Of a stretch of 64,000 nt of DNA, positions 54,734 to 63,210 are shown one piece after another. The position numbers and the translations under genes are program-made. The stretch covers positions 1,798,001 through 1,862,000 of the forward strand of contig NZ_SHKW01000001.1 of the NCBI RefSeq assembly GCF_004217555.1, read 5' to 3'. The notes beneath the pieces were generated by a model. That model saw nothing but the letters and a program-made list of their open reading frames with translations. It did no database searches and had not been told where the DNA came from. The DNA comes from Edaphobacter modestus. Its GTDB lineage: Bacteria; Acidobacteriota; Terriglobia; Terriglobales; Acidobacteriaceae. The first letter of the stretch is position 1. The number at the start of each line of letters is the position of its first letter.

Positions 54734-56221
54734 ATGGAAAATCAACGATCCGTCCGGGGGGAGTGCATCGAACGACGATGCGGAGATGATTCGCGGCGAA
54801 CAGGCGTGTCCAGACTGTCAGTGATCCTGATCTCCCTGAGTCTGTCGATGACTTCTGTCGCACAGAAGGCCCCGGCATCTCCAGATCGACCGTGGTCTCC
54901 ACCGTCCGGCGCTCCCGTGAACACGCGCGGAGCCGGAACCAATGCTCCGGTTCTCGATCCATCGGAGGTCTATACTTTACCGGAGCTTATCAATCTGGCG
55001 GAGGAAAACAACCCCGAGACGCGAGTGGCCTGGCAGAATGCAAGAGCGCGTGCTGCGGAGGTCGGCATCGCGGAAGCTGAGCTCTATCCGGCCCTCGCGG
55101 CGACAGCAATCGCTCAGAGCGCTCGCAACAATGTCTTCTTCGCCCCGAATTTTTATCGTCAGACCACGGAGACTTTTTCGCCGACACTCTCTCTCGATTA
55201 CGTGGTCTTCGACTTTGGAAGACGGACGCAGCGAATCGCTATCAGTAAGAGCAAGCTGCTCGCGGCAAACTTTCTCTTCAACGATACGCATCGCAAGGTT
55301 ATCTTCCAGGTGATGCAGGCCTACTATCGCTTTCTCAACAGCAAGGGGCAGGAAGAGGCCGCAGAGGCGACTCTGAAAAATGCACAGACCGTACAGGATG
55401 CCGCGGAAGCGCGCCTGCAAACGGGATTGGCGACGCTGCCTGACGTTCTGGAGGCTCGGAGCGCCGTCGCACAGGCCGATTACGATCTGCAGGCGGCGTT
55501 TGGCGCTACCGAGATCGCGCACGGAGATCTGGCGACTTCGATGGGCATCTCGCCGACCGCGCCGTTTCAGGTGGAGAGCATTCAGAATTTAACGATTCCG
55601 GAGGATCTTACGGAAACGGTGGAGAGTTCCATCGACAAGGCGCTGGCGCAGCGGCCTGATTTGATGCAACGTGTACAGAGTCTGCGAGGGGCAGAGTCCG
55701 TGGTCAAGCTGGCGAAGAGAGATTACCTTCCTTCGCTGAGGGTCGGTGGAGCAGCGGGACTGGCAAAGACCTATGGACAACAGAATCAGATGCCGGGCAT
55801 CTATTCTCCGAATCAGGAGTTGTGGAACGCGAGGCTTAGCCTTACGTGGAATCTCTTCGACGGCTTTGCGCGCGAGAACCGACTGGCTCGTGCGAAGGCA
55901 GACCAAAATCAGGCTGCCGCGGAGTTGAAGGCGCTTCAGGATCGGGTAGAGAACCAGGTGTGGGCTGCTTACTCGACAGCGCACACCGCGCTGCGACAAC
56001 AAAGGGCGGCCGCGGCTCTGCTGGCTGCATCGACGGAGTCTTACAATGCTGCGCTTCAGTCGTACTCCTATGGGGTGCGGAACCAGATCGATGTGGTTTC
56101 GGCCCAGCGATCGCTGGCGGTTGCACGGACTGCCGATGTCAACGCCCGCACGCAGTTGCTGATGGGTGTGGCTGCCCTGGCTTTTGAGACAGGAAATTTA
56201 CTCTATGCGAAGGGGCCGTAG
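54734..56221 (+). CDS. TolC-family outer-membrane efflux protein
   Basis: A 495-aa outer-membrane factor. A signal segment (VSRLSVILISLSLSMTSVAQ) begins near residue 25, so GTG at 54806 could be the real start. The rest shows the duplicated TolC coiled-coil/barrel pattern: LINLAEENNPETRVAWQNAR, LSLDYVVFDFGRR, AEARLQTGLATLPDVLEARSA, and in the second half LARAKADQNQAA and YGVRNQIDVVSAQRSLA. It forms the exit duct for the pump encoded by the following genes. Confidence 0.92.
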   Translation: MENQRSVRGECIERRCGDDSRRTGVSRLSVILISLSLSMTSVAQKAPASPDRPWSPPSGAPVNTRGAGTNAPVLDPSEVYTLPELINLAEENNPETRVAWQNARARAAEVGIAEAELYPALAATAIAQSARNNVFFAPNFYRQTTETFSPTLSLDYVVFDFGRRTQRIAISKSKLLAANFLFNDTHRKVIFQVMQAYYRFLNSKGQEEAAEATLKNAQTVQDAAEARLQTGLATLPDVLEARSAVAQADYDLQAAFGATEIAHGDLATSMGISPTAPFQVESIQNLTIPEDLTETVESSIDKALAQRPDLMQRVQSLRGAESVVKLAKRDYLPSLRVGGAAGLAKTYGQQNQMPGIYSPNQELWNARLSLTWNLFDGFARENRLARAKADQNQAAAELKALQDRVENQVWAAYSTAHTALRQQRAAAALLAASTESYNAALQSYSYGVRNQIDVVSAQRSLAVARTADVNARTQLLMGVAALAFETGNLLYAKGP

Positions 56222-56222
56222 C

Positions 56223-56519
56223 ATGTTGAAGCGATCCCTGGCCGTACGCCGCTTTCAGCGGCACATCATCTCCAGCGCCGGCGCTGCGTTGCTGCTGCTG
56301 TCTGCGCTGGGATGCTCTCGTGCTCCCACGTTCAATCTTCTTGGATCCTATTTTCCTTCGTGGATGCTATGCGGTGTGATCGGCATTCTTCTTACGGTCG
56401 CCGCACGGCAGATCTTTTTGAGGATTGGCTTTGAGCAGTATCTTTCGCCGCTGATTCTCGTCTATCCGTGTCTGACCGCATTTTTCATGTTTACCCTGTG
56501 GCTTCTATTTTTCAGTTGA
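56223..56519 (+). CDS. YtcA-like small membrane lipoprotein
   Basis: A 98-aa protein starting 1 bp after the tolC stop. It has a lipobox-like LLSALGCSRAP and two more hydrophobic helices (MLCGVIGILLTVAA; LILVYPCLTAFFMFTLWLLF). YtcA-type proteins accompany AaeA/AaeB-like pumps; their function is unknown. Confidence 0.75.
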   Translation: MLKRSLAVRRFQRHIISSAGAALLLLSALGCSRAPTFNLLGSYFPSWMLCGVIGILLTVAARQIFLRIGFEQYLSPLILVYPCLTAFFMFTLWLLFFS

Positions 56520-56538
56520 CCGCAAAGGAGAAGAGAGC

Positions 56539-57771
56539 ATGTCCGCAAGCGAACCGACTGCGACAGCGTCCCGCAAACGACTGGGGAGAATCGTCAGTGC
56601 CGCGATTATTGCATGCGCACTGATCACCGGTCTGCTTGTTATCAATCAGACCAACAGGTTTCCCCGTACGGACGATGCCGAGGTCTTCGCTAACTTCATC
56701 GGTATCGCTCCTCAGGTAGATGGTCCCATCGTGCAACTGCCGGTTCAGGACAATATTTTTATTAAGCAGGGAGGGCTGCTGTTCGAGATCGACCCTCGCC
56801 CGTATGAGTATGCTCTCGAAAGGGCGAAGTCTGACATGAATACGCTGGAGGGCCAGATCGTCGATCAGCGTAGAACCATCGCCTCCCAGGTGAGTGCCGT
56901 GGATGCTGCACATGCCGGAGTCGGGAGCGCCGCCGCGAATGTCAATCGCGCAGCGGCCGCGGTTAACGAGGCGAAGGCGAACGTCGCCAACGCGAGAGCA
57001 GCTCTGGACCGAGCCAATGCTGAACTGCTTTATCAAAGCAACAATTTTCATCGCATCGAGCCGCTGCTCGCCAAACAGTTTGTGACCGTCGATCAGATCG
57101 ATCAGGCCAGAACCGCGGTTACGGCGCGCGAACAGGCGGTGCAACAGCAACGGTCTCAGCTCGCACTTGCCGAAGCACAGGTGCAGTCGGCCCAGGCGGC
57201 GTACGAACAGGCGACGGCTGCGATGCAACAAAGCCATGCGCAACTGGGTCAGTCGCAACACAGCGTGTTGACGATCGATCCTCTCACGGCACAGAGAGAA
57301 GGGCGCGCGTCCGCCATCCGAACCGCCGAATACAACCTCAATAACTCCAAGGTCTATGCCCCCTTCGACGCGAGGGTGACCAATCTGACGATCTCGCAGG
57401 GAGCATATGCGCATACGGGACAGCAGGTCTTCACTCTAATCGATACGCGGACCTGGTGGGTTATTGCAAACTTCCGCGAGACCCAGCTTCGACACATTCA
57501 TCCGGGAATGCACGCCGATGTTTATGTGCTTTCGCGGCCTTCGATACGATACGACGGCATCGTCGACAGCATCGGGTATGGTGTTCAGCCGGACACCACA
57601 CTGGTTGGCTCCTTTGCGTCTGGATTACCGAACGTTCAGCGTTCGCTGAATTGGGTTCATCTGGCAACCCGCTTTCCGGTGCGTGTGCGAATCAACGCCG
57701 GGGAATCAGAGCCCTTTCGCCTAAGTGAGTCTGCCGTGGTTGTTATGCGTGGAGATGAAAGGGAGCGTTAG
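56539..57771 (+). CDS. HlyD-family membrane-fusion protein (AaeA/EmrA-like)
   Basis: The 410-aa adaptor has one N-terminal membrane helix (IVSAAIIACALITGLLVI), a lipoyl half-motif (RTDDAEVFANFIGIAPQVDG), a long alpha-hairpin rich in Ala/Gln (about 95-260; AQVQSAQAAYEQATAAMQQS), the second lipoyl half (VYAPFDARVTNLTISQGAYA) and a beta-barrel domain (FTLIDTRTWWVIANFRETQL). It bridges the FUSC inner-membrane protein and the TolC duct. Good AAAGGAG precedes the ATG. Confidence 0.92.
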   Translation: MSASEPTATASRKRLGRIVSAAIIACALITGLLVINQTNRFPRTDDAEVFANFIGIAPQVDGPIVQLPVQDNIFIKQGGLLFEIDPRPYEYALERAKSDMNTLEGQIVDQRRTIASQVSAVDAAHAGVGSAAANVNRAAAAVNEAKANVANARAALDRANAELLYQSNNFHRIEPLLAKQFVTVDQIDQARTAVTAREQAVQQQRSQLALAEAQVQSAQAAYEQATAAMQQSHAQLGQSQHSVLTIDPLTAQREGRASAIRTAEYNLNNSKVYAPFDARVTNLTISQGAYAHTGQQVFTLIDTRTWWVIANFRETQLRHIHPGMHADVYVLSRPSIRYDGIVDSIGYGVQPDTTLVGSFASGLPNVQRSLNWVHLATRFPVRVRINAGESEPFRLSESAVVVMRGDERER

Positions 57772-59982
57772 ATGGCGACGCAAACCAACGCGGTGCCGGG
57801 GGTTCCCAAGATTACGGCGCTGGGTCAGTCGTTCTGGCAGCTGATCCGGAAGGAGCTTACTCCGTATCCAGGCCGCGCCTGGGTGGCTGGCCGGGTGACC
57901 ATTGCATCCACCATCGTGATGCTTCTCGTGATGACGTTCCGGCTTCCTGGAGGATTTCTCGGCGCAATCTTCACTATCTTTCTAACACGCGAAAATCCGA
58001 TGGCGACCTTCCGTGCAGGGTTCAGAGCCGTAGCCGCATTTCTTATCGCCACGGGCTACACCATTGTCACGGCCGCAATGCTGATCGACGATCCGGTGAC
58101 CCACTTTCTGTGGATTGTAGTGAGTCTGTTTATCGCTTTTTATCTGATTCGGATTCTCGAGGACTATGGCACCGCGGTCGCGTTCGGCTTCATGATCGCC
58201 GGGGCGATTCCTGTGTGGGATCAACATGCGCTCAACGTAAATGAGCGTCTGGAAAGCACCTTGTGGATTACGTTCAGCGTCGCGGTCGGCGTGGCTGTAA
58301 CGATCGTTGTCGAGTATGTCTTCCGCAGCGTTCATCCAATTACCGATCTGACGGAGGGAATTGATGCACGGCTTGAGATCGTGGAGAGTATTCTGCGTGC
58401 GACGGCGGAGGGCGAGCCGGTCGATCCCAAGACGCAAGAACGCCTTCAGCTTTACAGCTCGGTGGGAGCATCGAGACTGAGACGACTGATTCTTCGCTCG
58501 GAATACAGTGCGCAGTTCAAGGCACAAGCCTCGGCGGCAGCCTCTCTGGTTGGACGCCTGACCGACATTGCGGAGAGCTTCAAACAGTCGTTGATTGAGC
58601 GTCGAAGTCGGATCGATCCTACGGACGCCGAACGTTGCAGGCGGCTGGCAGACCAGATCGCGGAGCTGCGCAAGGCGCTCTGGTTGCGAAAGCTTCCTGA
58701 AGACATCAAGATGCCATCGCACACCGAATTATCTTCTCTGAACTTTCTTTCGGAGATGGAGAGGACGGTTGCTTTTATTCCCAAGGCGTTCATGGCAACA
58801 GAAAGTGTGAAGAGCTACATCCCAACGCCACTCGATGAGATTCCTCATGAACGAATCTTCGTCGCTGATGCTCTTAGCAATTCGGGCCATCTTCAGTTCG
58901 CCTTGCGCGGAACGCTTGCAGCGATGGCCTGCTATGTTGTCTACACCGCGATTGACTGGCGGGGTCTTAGCACCTCGCTTGCCACCTGTATTATTACCGC
59001 GCTTTCAACCATTGGATCTTCCCGGCAAAAGCAGATTCTTCGACTTGGAGGCGCGATTCTTGGAGGCGTGTTCTTCGGAATGGGAGCGCAGATCTTTCTT
59101 CTTCCGTATTTTGACTCGATTGCGGGATTCACGATTCTTTTTGCCGTGGTTACGGCGATCTCGGCCTGGATTTCAACCGCTTCGGCTCGCCTCTCCTACC
59201 TGGGGGTGCAAATGGCGCTCGCCTACTACCTGATTCACTTGCAGGAGTTCACGATCCAAACCTCCCTTGCGATTGCGCGAGATCGTGTCTTCGGAGTTCT
59301 GCTTGGCCTCTTCTCCATGTGGCTGCTCTTCGATCGTCTCTGGGTCAGGAACGCGCTCGATGAGATGCGAGACGCTTTCACGCAAATTCTGGAGATGTCG
59401 GCGGAGTTTGCGGAGCAACTGGTGCGACGAGACGTAACGAAGGCAATTCTGCGGGTTCGGCAACTCCGCGATCGCATTAATGCAAGCTTCATCACGGTGA
59501 CGACGCAGGCGGATGCGATTGTCTTCGAGTTCGGTCCCGATCGCGAGAGAAAGTTAAGGATCCGGGATCATTTCCGCCGCTGGCAGCCGTCCATACGGAC
59601 GCTTCTGCAGCTGCAGATCACACTCTCTCAATATAGGGTAAAGCAAACTCTGCTTGAAGTTCCCGAGGAGATCGCTCGAACAGGAACAGTCTTCGAGCAG
59701 AGTATCGCCGCGATGATGCGAGCGATGTCGAGTTACATTTCAGAGAAGGTTCCGAGTCCCGTTCCCGATCTTCAGAGCTCGGCCACGGAGTTTGAGCAGG
59801 CGATTCGGACCTACCATCAAAGCCATGGCATTCCGCTTTCGTCCGAGGCTTCCGACATCATTGTGCTTGTCGAAAACATCGTCTCGGTTCTAGTGCCGCT
59901 TTACGATGACATTCGCTCTGTTTTCTCTACGAATGAGGAGAGAGTTCTTTTGTCTTCGCGTGTCAATATATCCAACGCCTAG
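57772..59982 (+). CDS. FUSC-family inner-membrane transporter (AaeB/MdtO-like)
   Basis: A 736-aa pump protein with two halves, each having about five to six transmembrane helices (first block 38-190; second block 385-525 with ALRGTLAAMACYVVYTAI and LGGAILGGVFFGMGAQIFLL) separated and followed by large cytoplasmic helical domains. FUSC proteins export hydroxylated aromatic acids or drugs with HlyD and TolC partners. The ATG follows the hlyD stop directly. The last codons fall in a perfect 20-bp tandem duplication, so the original C-terminus may have been changed slightly. Confidence 0.9.
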   Translation: MATQTNAVPGVPKITALGQSFWQLIRKELTPYPGRAWVAGRVTIASTIVMLLVMTFRLPGGFLGAIFTIFLTRENPMATFRAGFRAVAAFLIATGYTIVTAAMLIDDPVTHFLWIVVSLFIAFYLIRILEDYGTAVAFGFMIAGAIPVWDQHALNVNERLESTLWITFSVAVGVAVTIVVEYVFRSVHPITDLTEGIDARLEIVESILRATAEGEPVDPKTQERLQLYSSVGASRLRRLILRSEYSAQFKAQASAAASLVGRLTDIAESFKQSLIERRSRIDPTDAERCRRLADQIAELRKALWLRKLPEDIKMPSHTELSSLNFLSEMERTVAFIPKAFMATESVKSYIPTPLDEIPHERIFVADALSNSGHLQFALRGTLAAMACYVVYTAIDWRGLSTSLATCIITALSTIGSSRQKQILRLGGAILGGVFFGMGAQIFLLPYFDSIAGFTILFAVVTAISAWISTASARLSYLGVQMALAYYLIHLQEFTIQTSLAIARDRVFGVLLGLFSMWLLFDRLWVRNALDEMRDAFTQILEMSAEFAEQLVRRDVTKAILRVRQLRDRINASFITVTTQADAIVFEFGPDRERKLRIRDHFRRWQPSIRTLLQLQITLSQYRVKQTLLEVPEEIARTGTVFEQSIAAMMRAMSSYISEKVPSPVPDLQSSATEFEQAIRTYHQSHGIPLSSEASDIIVLVENIVSVLVPLYDDIRSVFSTNEERVLLSSRVNISNA

Positions 59983-60001
59983 TCAATATATCCAACGCCT
60001 A
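59962..60001. repeat. Perfect 20-bp tandem duplication across the FUSC stop codon
   Basis: GTCAATATATCCAACGCCTA occurs at 59962-59981 and again at 59982-60001. The first copy encodes the last residues and most of the TAG stop of the FUSC gene. Right after the second copy the broken SRAP gene begins. Confidence 0.9.
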
Positions 60002-60342
60002 GTCAGCAGGACCGAAGCGAAATCTTGATATGATCGCCACGTGCGGAGATCAATTTTGGCGCTCACGGTAGCGGCCTTCGCCACGGTTTCTGCGCGTGCG
60101 TTGATGGTGGATATGCCTTTAACGTCAGAGATCTGCTTCGTGAAAAAGGGAATCAAGCCCCAGCGCAGTGCCGCCAACTCGCGCTCGTTGGTGTCGCGGC
60201 TGTTGCGGATGATCGGCTGAGTTGAGGTTGGCGCGACGTTGTAGTCCCACGGCGGCAGGCTGATACCGGTGGTGTCGTTCTTGGCTTGAAACGCCTCAGC
60301 GATCTTTTGCTTGTCACTTTTGCGATAGTAGCGACCGCAGAT
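59983..60342 (-). pseudogene. SRAP (SOS-response-associated peptidase) fragment with ATC in place of the start codon
   Basis: The family normally starts MCGRY. Here the same place reads ATC TGC GGT CGC TAC (60342 leftward), seven bases after AGGAGGTG, so the ATG has become ATC while the ribosome-binding site stays. KIAEAF, DYNVAPTSTQPIIR, LRWGLIPFF and INARAETVA are clear SRAP features, including the catalytic Cys2 and the N-A-R-x-E motif. After about residue 95 homology stops, and the frame closes in the tandem duplication. Both ends are damaged. Confidence 0.75.
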
Positions 60343-60352
60343 AGTGCACCTC

Positions 60353-60715
60353 CTAAGCCTTCTTTGCTGTTGCTCTTCGAACATTGGCCAGCGTCAGCCG
60401 TTCAGGCGGATACTTGCCTGCCTCCTTCATCTGACGCAGCTCGTAGCCGTTCCAGGGCCACCCCTCGCCTCGTTTGATGAGCGCGGCGAGCTTGGGGTCG
60501 GTCAGCCACACCACTGCCGAGCTACACCCCCAGCGCCGGATTGCGCTGTGGTGTTCCTCGAGCTCTTCAGGGGTGATATCGCACCACTCGAGGATCTTCA
60601 ACACCTCATCGTGGCTGTCATGCAGAAGCCATGGGCCGATACGTGTTTTGCCGTCCGGCGAGATGAAGTGGACGCTCCATCCACTTTGCATAACATTGAC
60701 CAGGACTCTGTGCAT
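60353..60715 (-). CDS. Uncharacterised 120-aa protein, member 1 of a duplicated family
   Basis: MHRVLVNVMQSGWSVHFISP begins a compact protein with DGKTRIGPWLLHDSHDEVLKIL, EEHHSAIRRWGCSSAVVWL and GWPWNGYELRQMKEAGKYPP. About three quarters of residues match the gene at 61691-62035. No family known to me. Its stop lies within the ribosome-binding site of the SRAP stump, so both once formed an operon. The small size and pairing with a DNA-lesion protein suggest a plasmid or phage origin, but that is speculation. Confidence 0.7.
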   Translation of the reverse strand: MHRVLVNVMQSGWSVHFISPDGKTRIGPWLLHDSHDEVLKILEWCDITPEELEEHHSAIRRWGCSSAVVWLTDPKLAALIKRGEGWPWNGYELRQMKEAGKYPPERLTLANVRRATAKKA

Positions 60716-60754
60716 TCCACGGTCAGACTAAAACAGGTGGCTGTGGAAGGGGGA

Positions 60755-60790
60755 GTGCGGCGGCGCTCGCAGAGAAGAGCGCCGCCGCAC
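60755..60790. repeat. Perfect 14-bp hairpin
   Basis: GTGCGGCGGCGCTC at 60755-60768 and its exact inverse at 60777-60790 flank an 8-nt loop GCAGAGAA. It lies upstream of both divergent small genes; no U-run follows, so an operator is as likely as a terminator. Confidence 0.65.
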
Positions 60791-60793
60791 GGG

Positions 60794-60967
60794 GTGTCCT
60801 GGCGCGACAGCGACACTCCACGACCAGCGAAGAAGGACGACGATGCCTTCACCCGCATCGTCCGCGAACGTCTGCCGGCCTCGCCGTCGACTCTCAGCGA
60901 AAAGCTGGAAGCCCTGAACGCCATCAACCGCGCCTACTGGCAGCGCCGAAAGGAAGGCAAGGCATGA
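60794..60967 (+). CDS. Small hydrophilic protein, unknown
   Basis: From GTG at 60794 the frame encodes 57 residues, with DDDAFTRIVRERLPASPSTL and EKLEALNAINRAYWQRR, probably helical. The stop overlaps the next ATG (ATGA), which supports translation. The much longer open frame upstream is antisense to the 120-aa gene and is rejected. Confidence 0.4.
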   Translation: MSWRDSDTPRPAKKDDDAFTRIVRERLPASPSTLSEKLEALNAINRAYWQRRKEGKA

Positions 60968-61113
60968 CCGTGCTGGAAGCAGCACGCCAATAACTCGAAG
61001 AAGCCAAGGCCCGGGTCGCCGAACTTGAGGCCGAAGTCGCAGCCGAGGAGCGCGACCAGGACATCGCCCGTTTACCGGTTGCGCGACCTTATGACGCCCG
61101 GCAATTAACCTAG
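60964..61113 (+). pseudogene. Small coiled-coil protein with an early stop codon
   Basis: ATG at 60964 reads MTVLEAARQ and then TAA; the same frame continues LEEAKARVAELEAEVAAEER and DQDIARLPVARPYDA to a TAG at 61113. A heptad-rich helix is clear. The TAA is probably a nonsense change in a Gln codon or an assembly error. Confidence 0.4.
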
Positions 61114-61147
61114 ACGACTGTCTAGGCACTTTTTCTGGGGGTAAAGC

Positions 61148-61169
61148 GCTGGTCGGAAAACCGACCAGC
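61148..61169. repeat. 9-bp perfect hairpin with AAAA loop
   Basis: GCTGGTCGG-AAAA-CCGACCAGC at 61148-61169, 35 bp after the preceding small gene on the plus strand. It may serve as a weak terminator; C-rich sequence, not U, follows. Confidence 0.45.
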
Positions 61170-61266
61170 CCCCTTGGTGACAGCAATGTTATGTCGGGTC
61201 TACCCCTTTGCTATTTAAACAGCTCGCTAAGGGTTTCTAGCGGCTTCGGTCTGTTTGCTGGGGTTT

Positions 61267-61485
61267 TCATTTGTGACCAAGCCCCCCTTTTCCTATGACC
61301 ATACCATCCTTTCCTATGACCATCGGGTCTCCTTCCGTCGATTTGCCGGGGTTTTCGTTTCCGTTCTGCGGCCCTCCCAGCCAGTCAGAAGAGTCTTTCT
61401 TCGCGTATCCACCATATTTGTGGACATCTTCACCTACGGAATCGGTTTTGTTCTGGGCGGCAGGATTCTTAGTATTTTCGGACAT
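61267..61485 (-). CDS. Small hydrophilic protein with C-terminal glycine repeat
   Basis: ATG at 61485 has TGGAG upstream and gives 72 residues: MSENTKNPAAQNKTDSVGED, then KYGGYAKKDSSDWLGGPQ and a tail with the repeat MVIGKDG-MVIGKGG. It is Asn/Gly/Lys-rich and probably disordered. The longer frame upstream lacks a site and is not chosen. Function unknown. Confidence 0.5.
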   Translation of the reverse strand: MSENTKNPAAQNKTDSVGEDVHKYGGYAKKDSSDWLGGPQNGNENPGKSTEGDPMVIGKDGMVIGKGGLGHK

Positions 61486-61690
61486 GACGGATCTCCACTC
61501 TTGCGTCAGTATTTTGGATTTAGCAACGATGCAGGGGGAGGAAGGCGAATCGACGGCAAGGATATCGGGTGCAGGGTTCCCGGAATTCGCGGGGTTTCGG
61601 AACCAGCATTCCATCCATTACCCCGTGGCGTCAAGCCGGAGCGGTTCCGGTTCGGACACTAACCGGCTGACATCAGCCGCTTGTCAGGAC

Positions 61691-62035
61691 TCAAAGGTTC
61701 CTTAGCTTTTCTGACAGACGTTGCGGCGGGTACTTGCCGGCCTCCTTCATCAGGCGCAGCTCGTAGCCGTTCCACGGCCAGCCGCGGCCTCGCTCGATCA
61801 GCGCCGCCAGTTTTGCGGCGGTCAACATGACCACCGCAGAGGAGAAGCCCCAGCGCCGAATCGCGCTGTGATGCTCGGCCAGCTCTTCGTCAGTGATGCC
61901 GCACCAGTCGAGGATCTTCAGGACCTCGTCGTGGGTGTCGTGCAGCAGCCAAGGCCCGATGCGGGTCTTGCCGTCCGGCGCGATGAAGTGAACCGCCCAA
62001 TCACTGCTGCTGACGTTGACCAGAACCCGGTGCAT
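61691..62035 (-). CDS. Uncharacterised 114-aa protein, member 2 of a duplicated family
   Basis: MHRVLVNVSSSDWAVHFIAP through KTRIGPWLLHDTHDEVLKIL, EHHSAIRRWGFSSAVVML and WPWNGYELRLMKEAGKYPP follows its paralogue at 60353-60715 almost residue by residue, with a different C-terminus. GGGAG lies just before the ATG. Most changes are conservative, so both copies seem to have been under selection. Confidence 0.7.
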   Translation of the reverse strand: MHRVLVNVSSSDWAVHFIAPDGKTRIGPWLLHDTHDEVLKILDWCGITDEELAEHHSAIRRWGFSSAVVMLTAAKLAALIERGRGWPWNGYELRLMKEAGKYPPQRLSEKLRNL

Positions 62036-62073
62036 GGCTCCCTTTCTGGAACTTTCAAGCCCCGAATTTGGGA

Positions 62074-62703
62074 CTAATCAACAATCGGAATCGGAGTAGC
62101 TTCGACCAATTGGGTCACAAAATCTTGCTGGCCGAGGTGATGAGCGATCGTGTAACCGGCAGATCCGAGAGAAAAGCCCGCTTGTGCGGCGATCACTGCA
62201 TTTGCACGTTCGCGCTCTTCACCTTCGTTATACTGAGCGACCAAGGCGCGGCTTCCACCATGAGTAAGACAGTGCAGCACTCCTTCATGTTCTCCATGCA
62301 CTAGTGGATCTGACTTGCTGCTGCTGAGGACACTATTCAGCTCTCCGAGAATTGGTACATTGCGTCCCTTTAGAATGCCGCTGATTTCCTTTTCACTTGC
62401 CTTCTCTGCGAGCCAGGTGGTGCGAAGTGCAGCTTCGAGGAGCGGCCGAGCCAACGCATTCGCGCTCGCGCACTTGTTATGCCGAAGAAGCAAGTGAATA
62501 GAGCTATGGTGCTCCAGCGCTAACTCAAACGACGCCACCGCCAACGCGATACGGTCATTTGGTTCCCAAGACCCAGGCAGAGGGATTGCCGCGCAGATTT
62601 CCCCTATGCGCAGACTGAAGGTTTTAGCTTTATTCCACTCAGCCATCCAACCATTGCCGCCTTTATTCCACTGAGACAGCCAATTAGTGCCGCCGTTAAA
62701 CAT
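62074..62703 (-). CDS. DUF6988-like uncharacterised protein
   Basis: A 209-aa mainly helical protein: ALAVASFELALEHHSSIHLL, CASANALARPLLEAALRTTW and VLHCLTHGGSRALVAQY resemble the DUF6988 family (HEPN-like helical proteins of unknown function); I am moderately sure. The N-terminus has an imperfect repeat (NWLSQWNKGG / GWMAEWNKAK). The ATG overlaps the stop of the upstream small gene, so the two are coupled. Confidence 0.55.
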   Translation of the reverse strand: MFNGGTNWLSQWNKGGNGWMAEWNKAKTFSLRIGEICAAIPLPGSWEPNDRIALAVASFELALEHHSSIHLLLRHNKCASANALARPLLEAALRTTWLAEKASEKEISGILKGRNVPILGELNSVLSSSKSDPLVHGEHEGVLHCLTHGGSRALVAQYNEGEERERANAVIAAQAGFSLGSAGYTIAHHLGQQDFVTQLVEATPIPIVD

Positions 62704-62914
62704 GCAACGAGTCTACTGCGCTGCGTTCGCCCGGCTGGGTCGGGTAGTCCCCGCTGTAGTAGCCGTCCGGCTTATCCGGCGTCCAGACCCCCAGGGCCGC
62801 ATCCGGCCGCCCTGGGTTGTGGTCTCGGCCGCAAACGATGTCTCTCAAGCCGCGATTCTCGGCCATCAGCTGGGCGTTCAGGTCGTAGTACCTCCGCATC
62901 TGGCTCTGTTGCAT
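62696..62914 (-). CDS. Small protein, N-terminus replaced by IS6 terminal repeat
   Basis: The frame starts with ATGCAACAGAGCC, which is itself the IS6-type terminal repeat, then MRRYYDLNAQLMAENRGLRD, and PDAALGVWTPDKPDGYYSGD, ending 8 bp inside the next gene. The original N-terminus was probably lost when the 110-bp element inserted. Unknown function. Confidence 0.45.
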   Translation of the reverse strand: MQQSQMRRYYDLNAQLMAENRGLRDIVCGRDHNPGRPDAALGVWTPDKPDGYYSGDYPTQPGERSAVDSLHV

Positions 62915-63011
62915 TAACTCAAAATTGGCTTCTCGGCATACAAGCTGTAGCGGGCAAGCGCTACCTTCACCCCCTACAGCTTGTGGCTCGAAAAGTTAAT
63001 GCAACAGAGCC
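62902..63011. mobile_element. 110-bp IS6-ended mini-element (MITE-like)
   Basis: GGCTCTGTTGCATTAAC at 62902-62918 and its exact inverse at 62995-63011 bound a 110-bp core with no coding sequence. Inside there is a second inverted pair ACAAGCTGTAG (62940-62950) / CTACAGCTTGT (62974-62984). The ends equal those of the IS6 copies in this window, so its transposase could mobilise it. No target duplication is seen. Confidence 0.85.
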
Positions 63012-63112
63012 GTCGAAGCGACTTGGCAATTGGGAGCCGCGTCCTGAGGAATAGTCTGCGCCGGAAGCAAGGTTCCGGTCATCATCAGCGCAATCATGCA
63101 AAGGTATTTCAT
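62996..63112 (-). pseudogene. Secreted-protein gene stump cut by the mini-element
   Basis: ATG at 63112 with AGGAGACC upstream encodes a signal peptide (MKYLCMIALMMTGTLLPAQT) and about 14 residues of mature protein before the terminal repeat of the mini-element supplies a TAA. The remainder of the gene is missing. Confidence 0.55.
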
Positions 63113-63210
63113 ACTTGGTCTCCTGTTCTAAGGCAGAAACACCTCTCGCACTGTGTGGAGGCCGAATTTCTTCGCCCTCCCGCACAGTGACAAATCGACT
63201 CCTTAACACG

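Noticed and set aside
60344..60967. 207-codon plus-strand frame covering the 120-aa gene
   Set aside because: The first two thirds are antisense to a conserved paralogue pair; only the last 57 codons look coding and are annotated separately.
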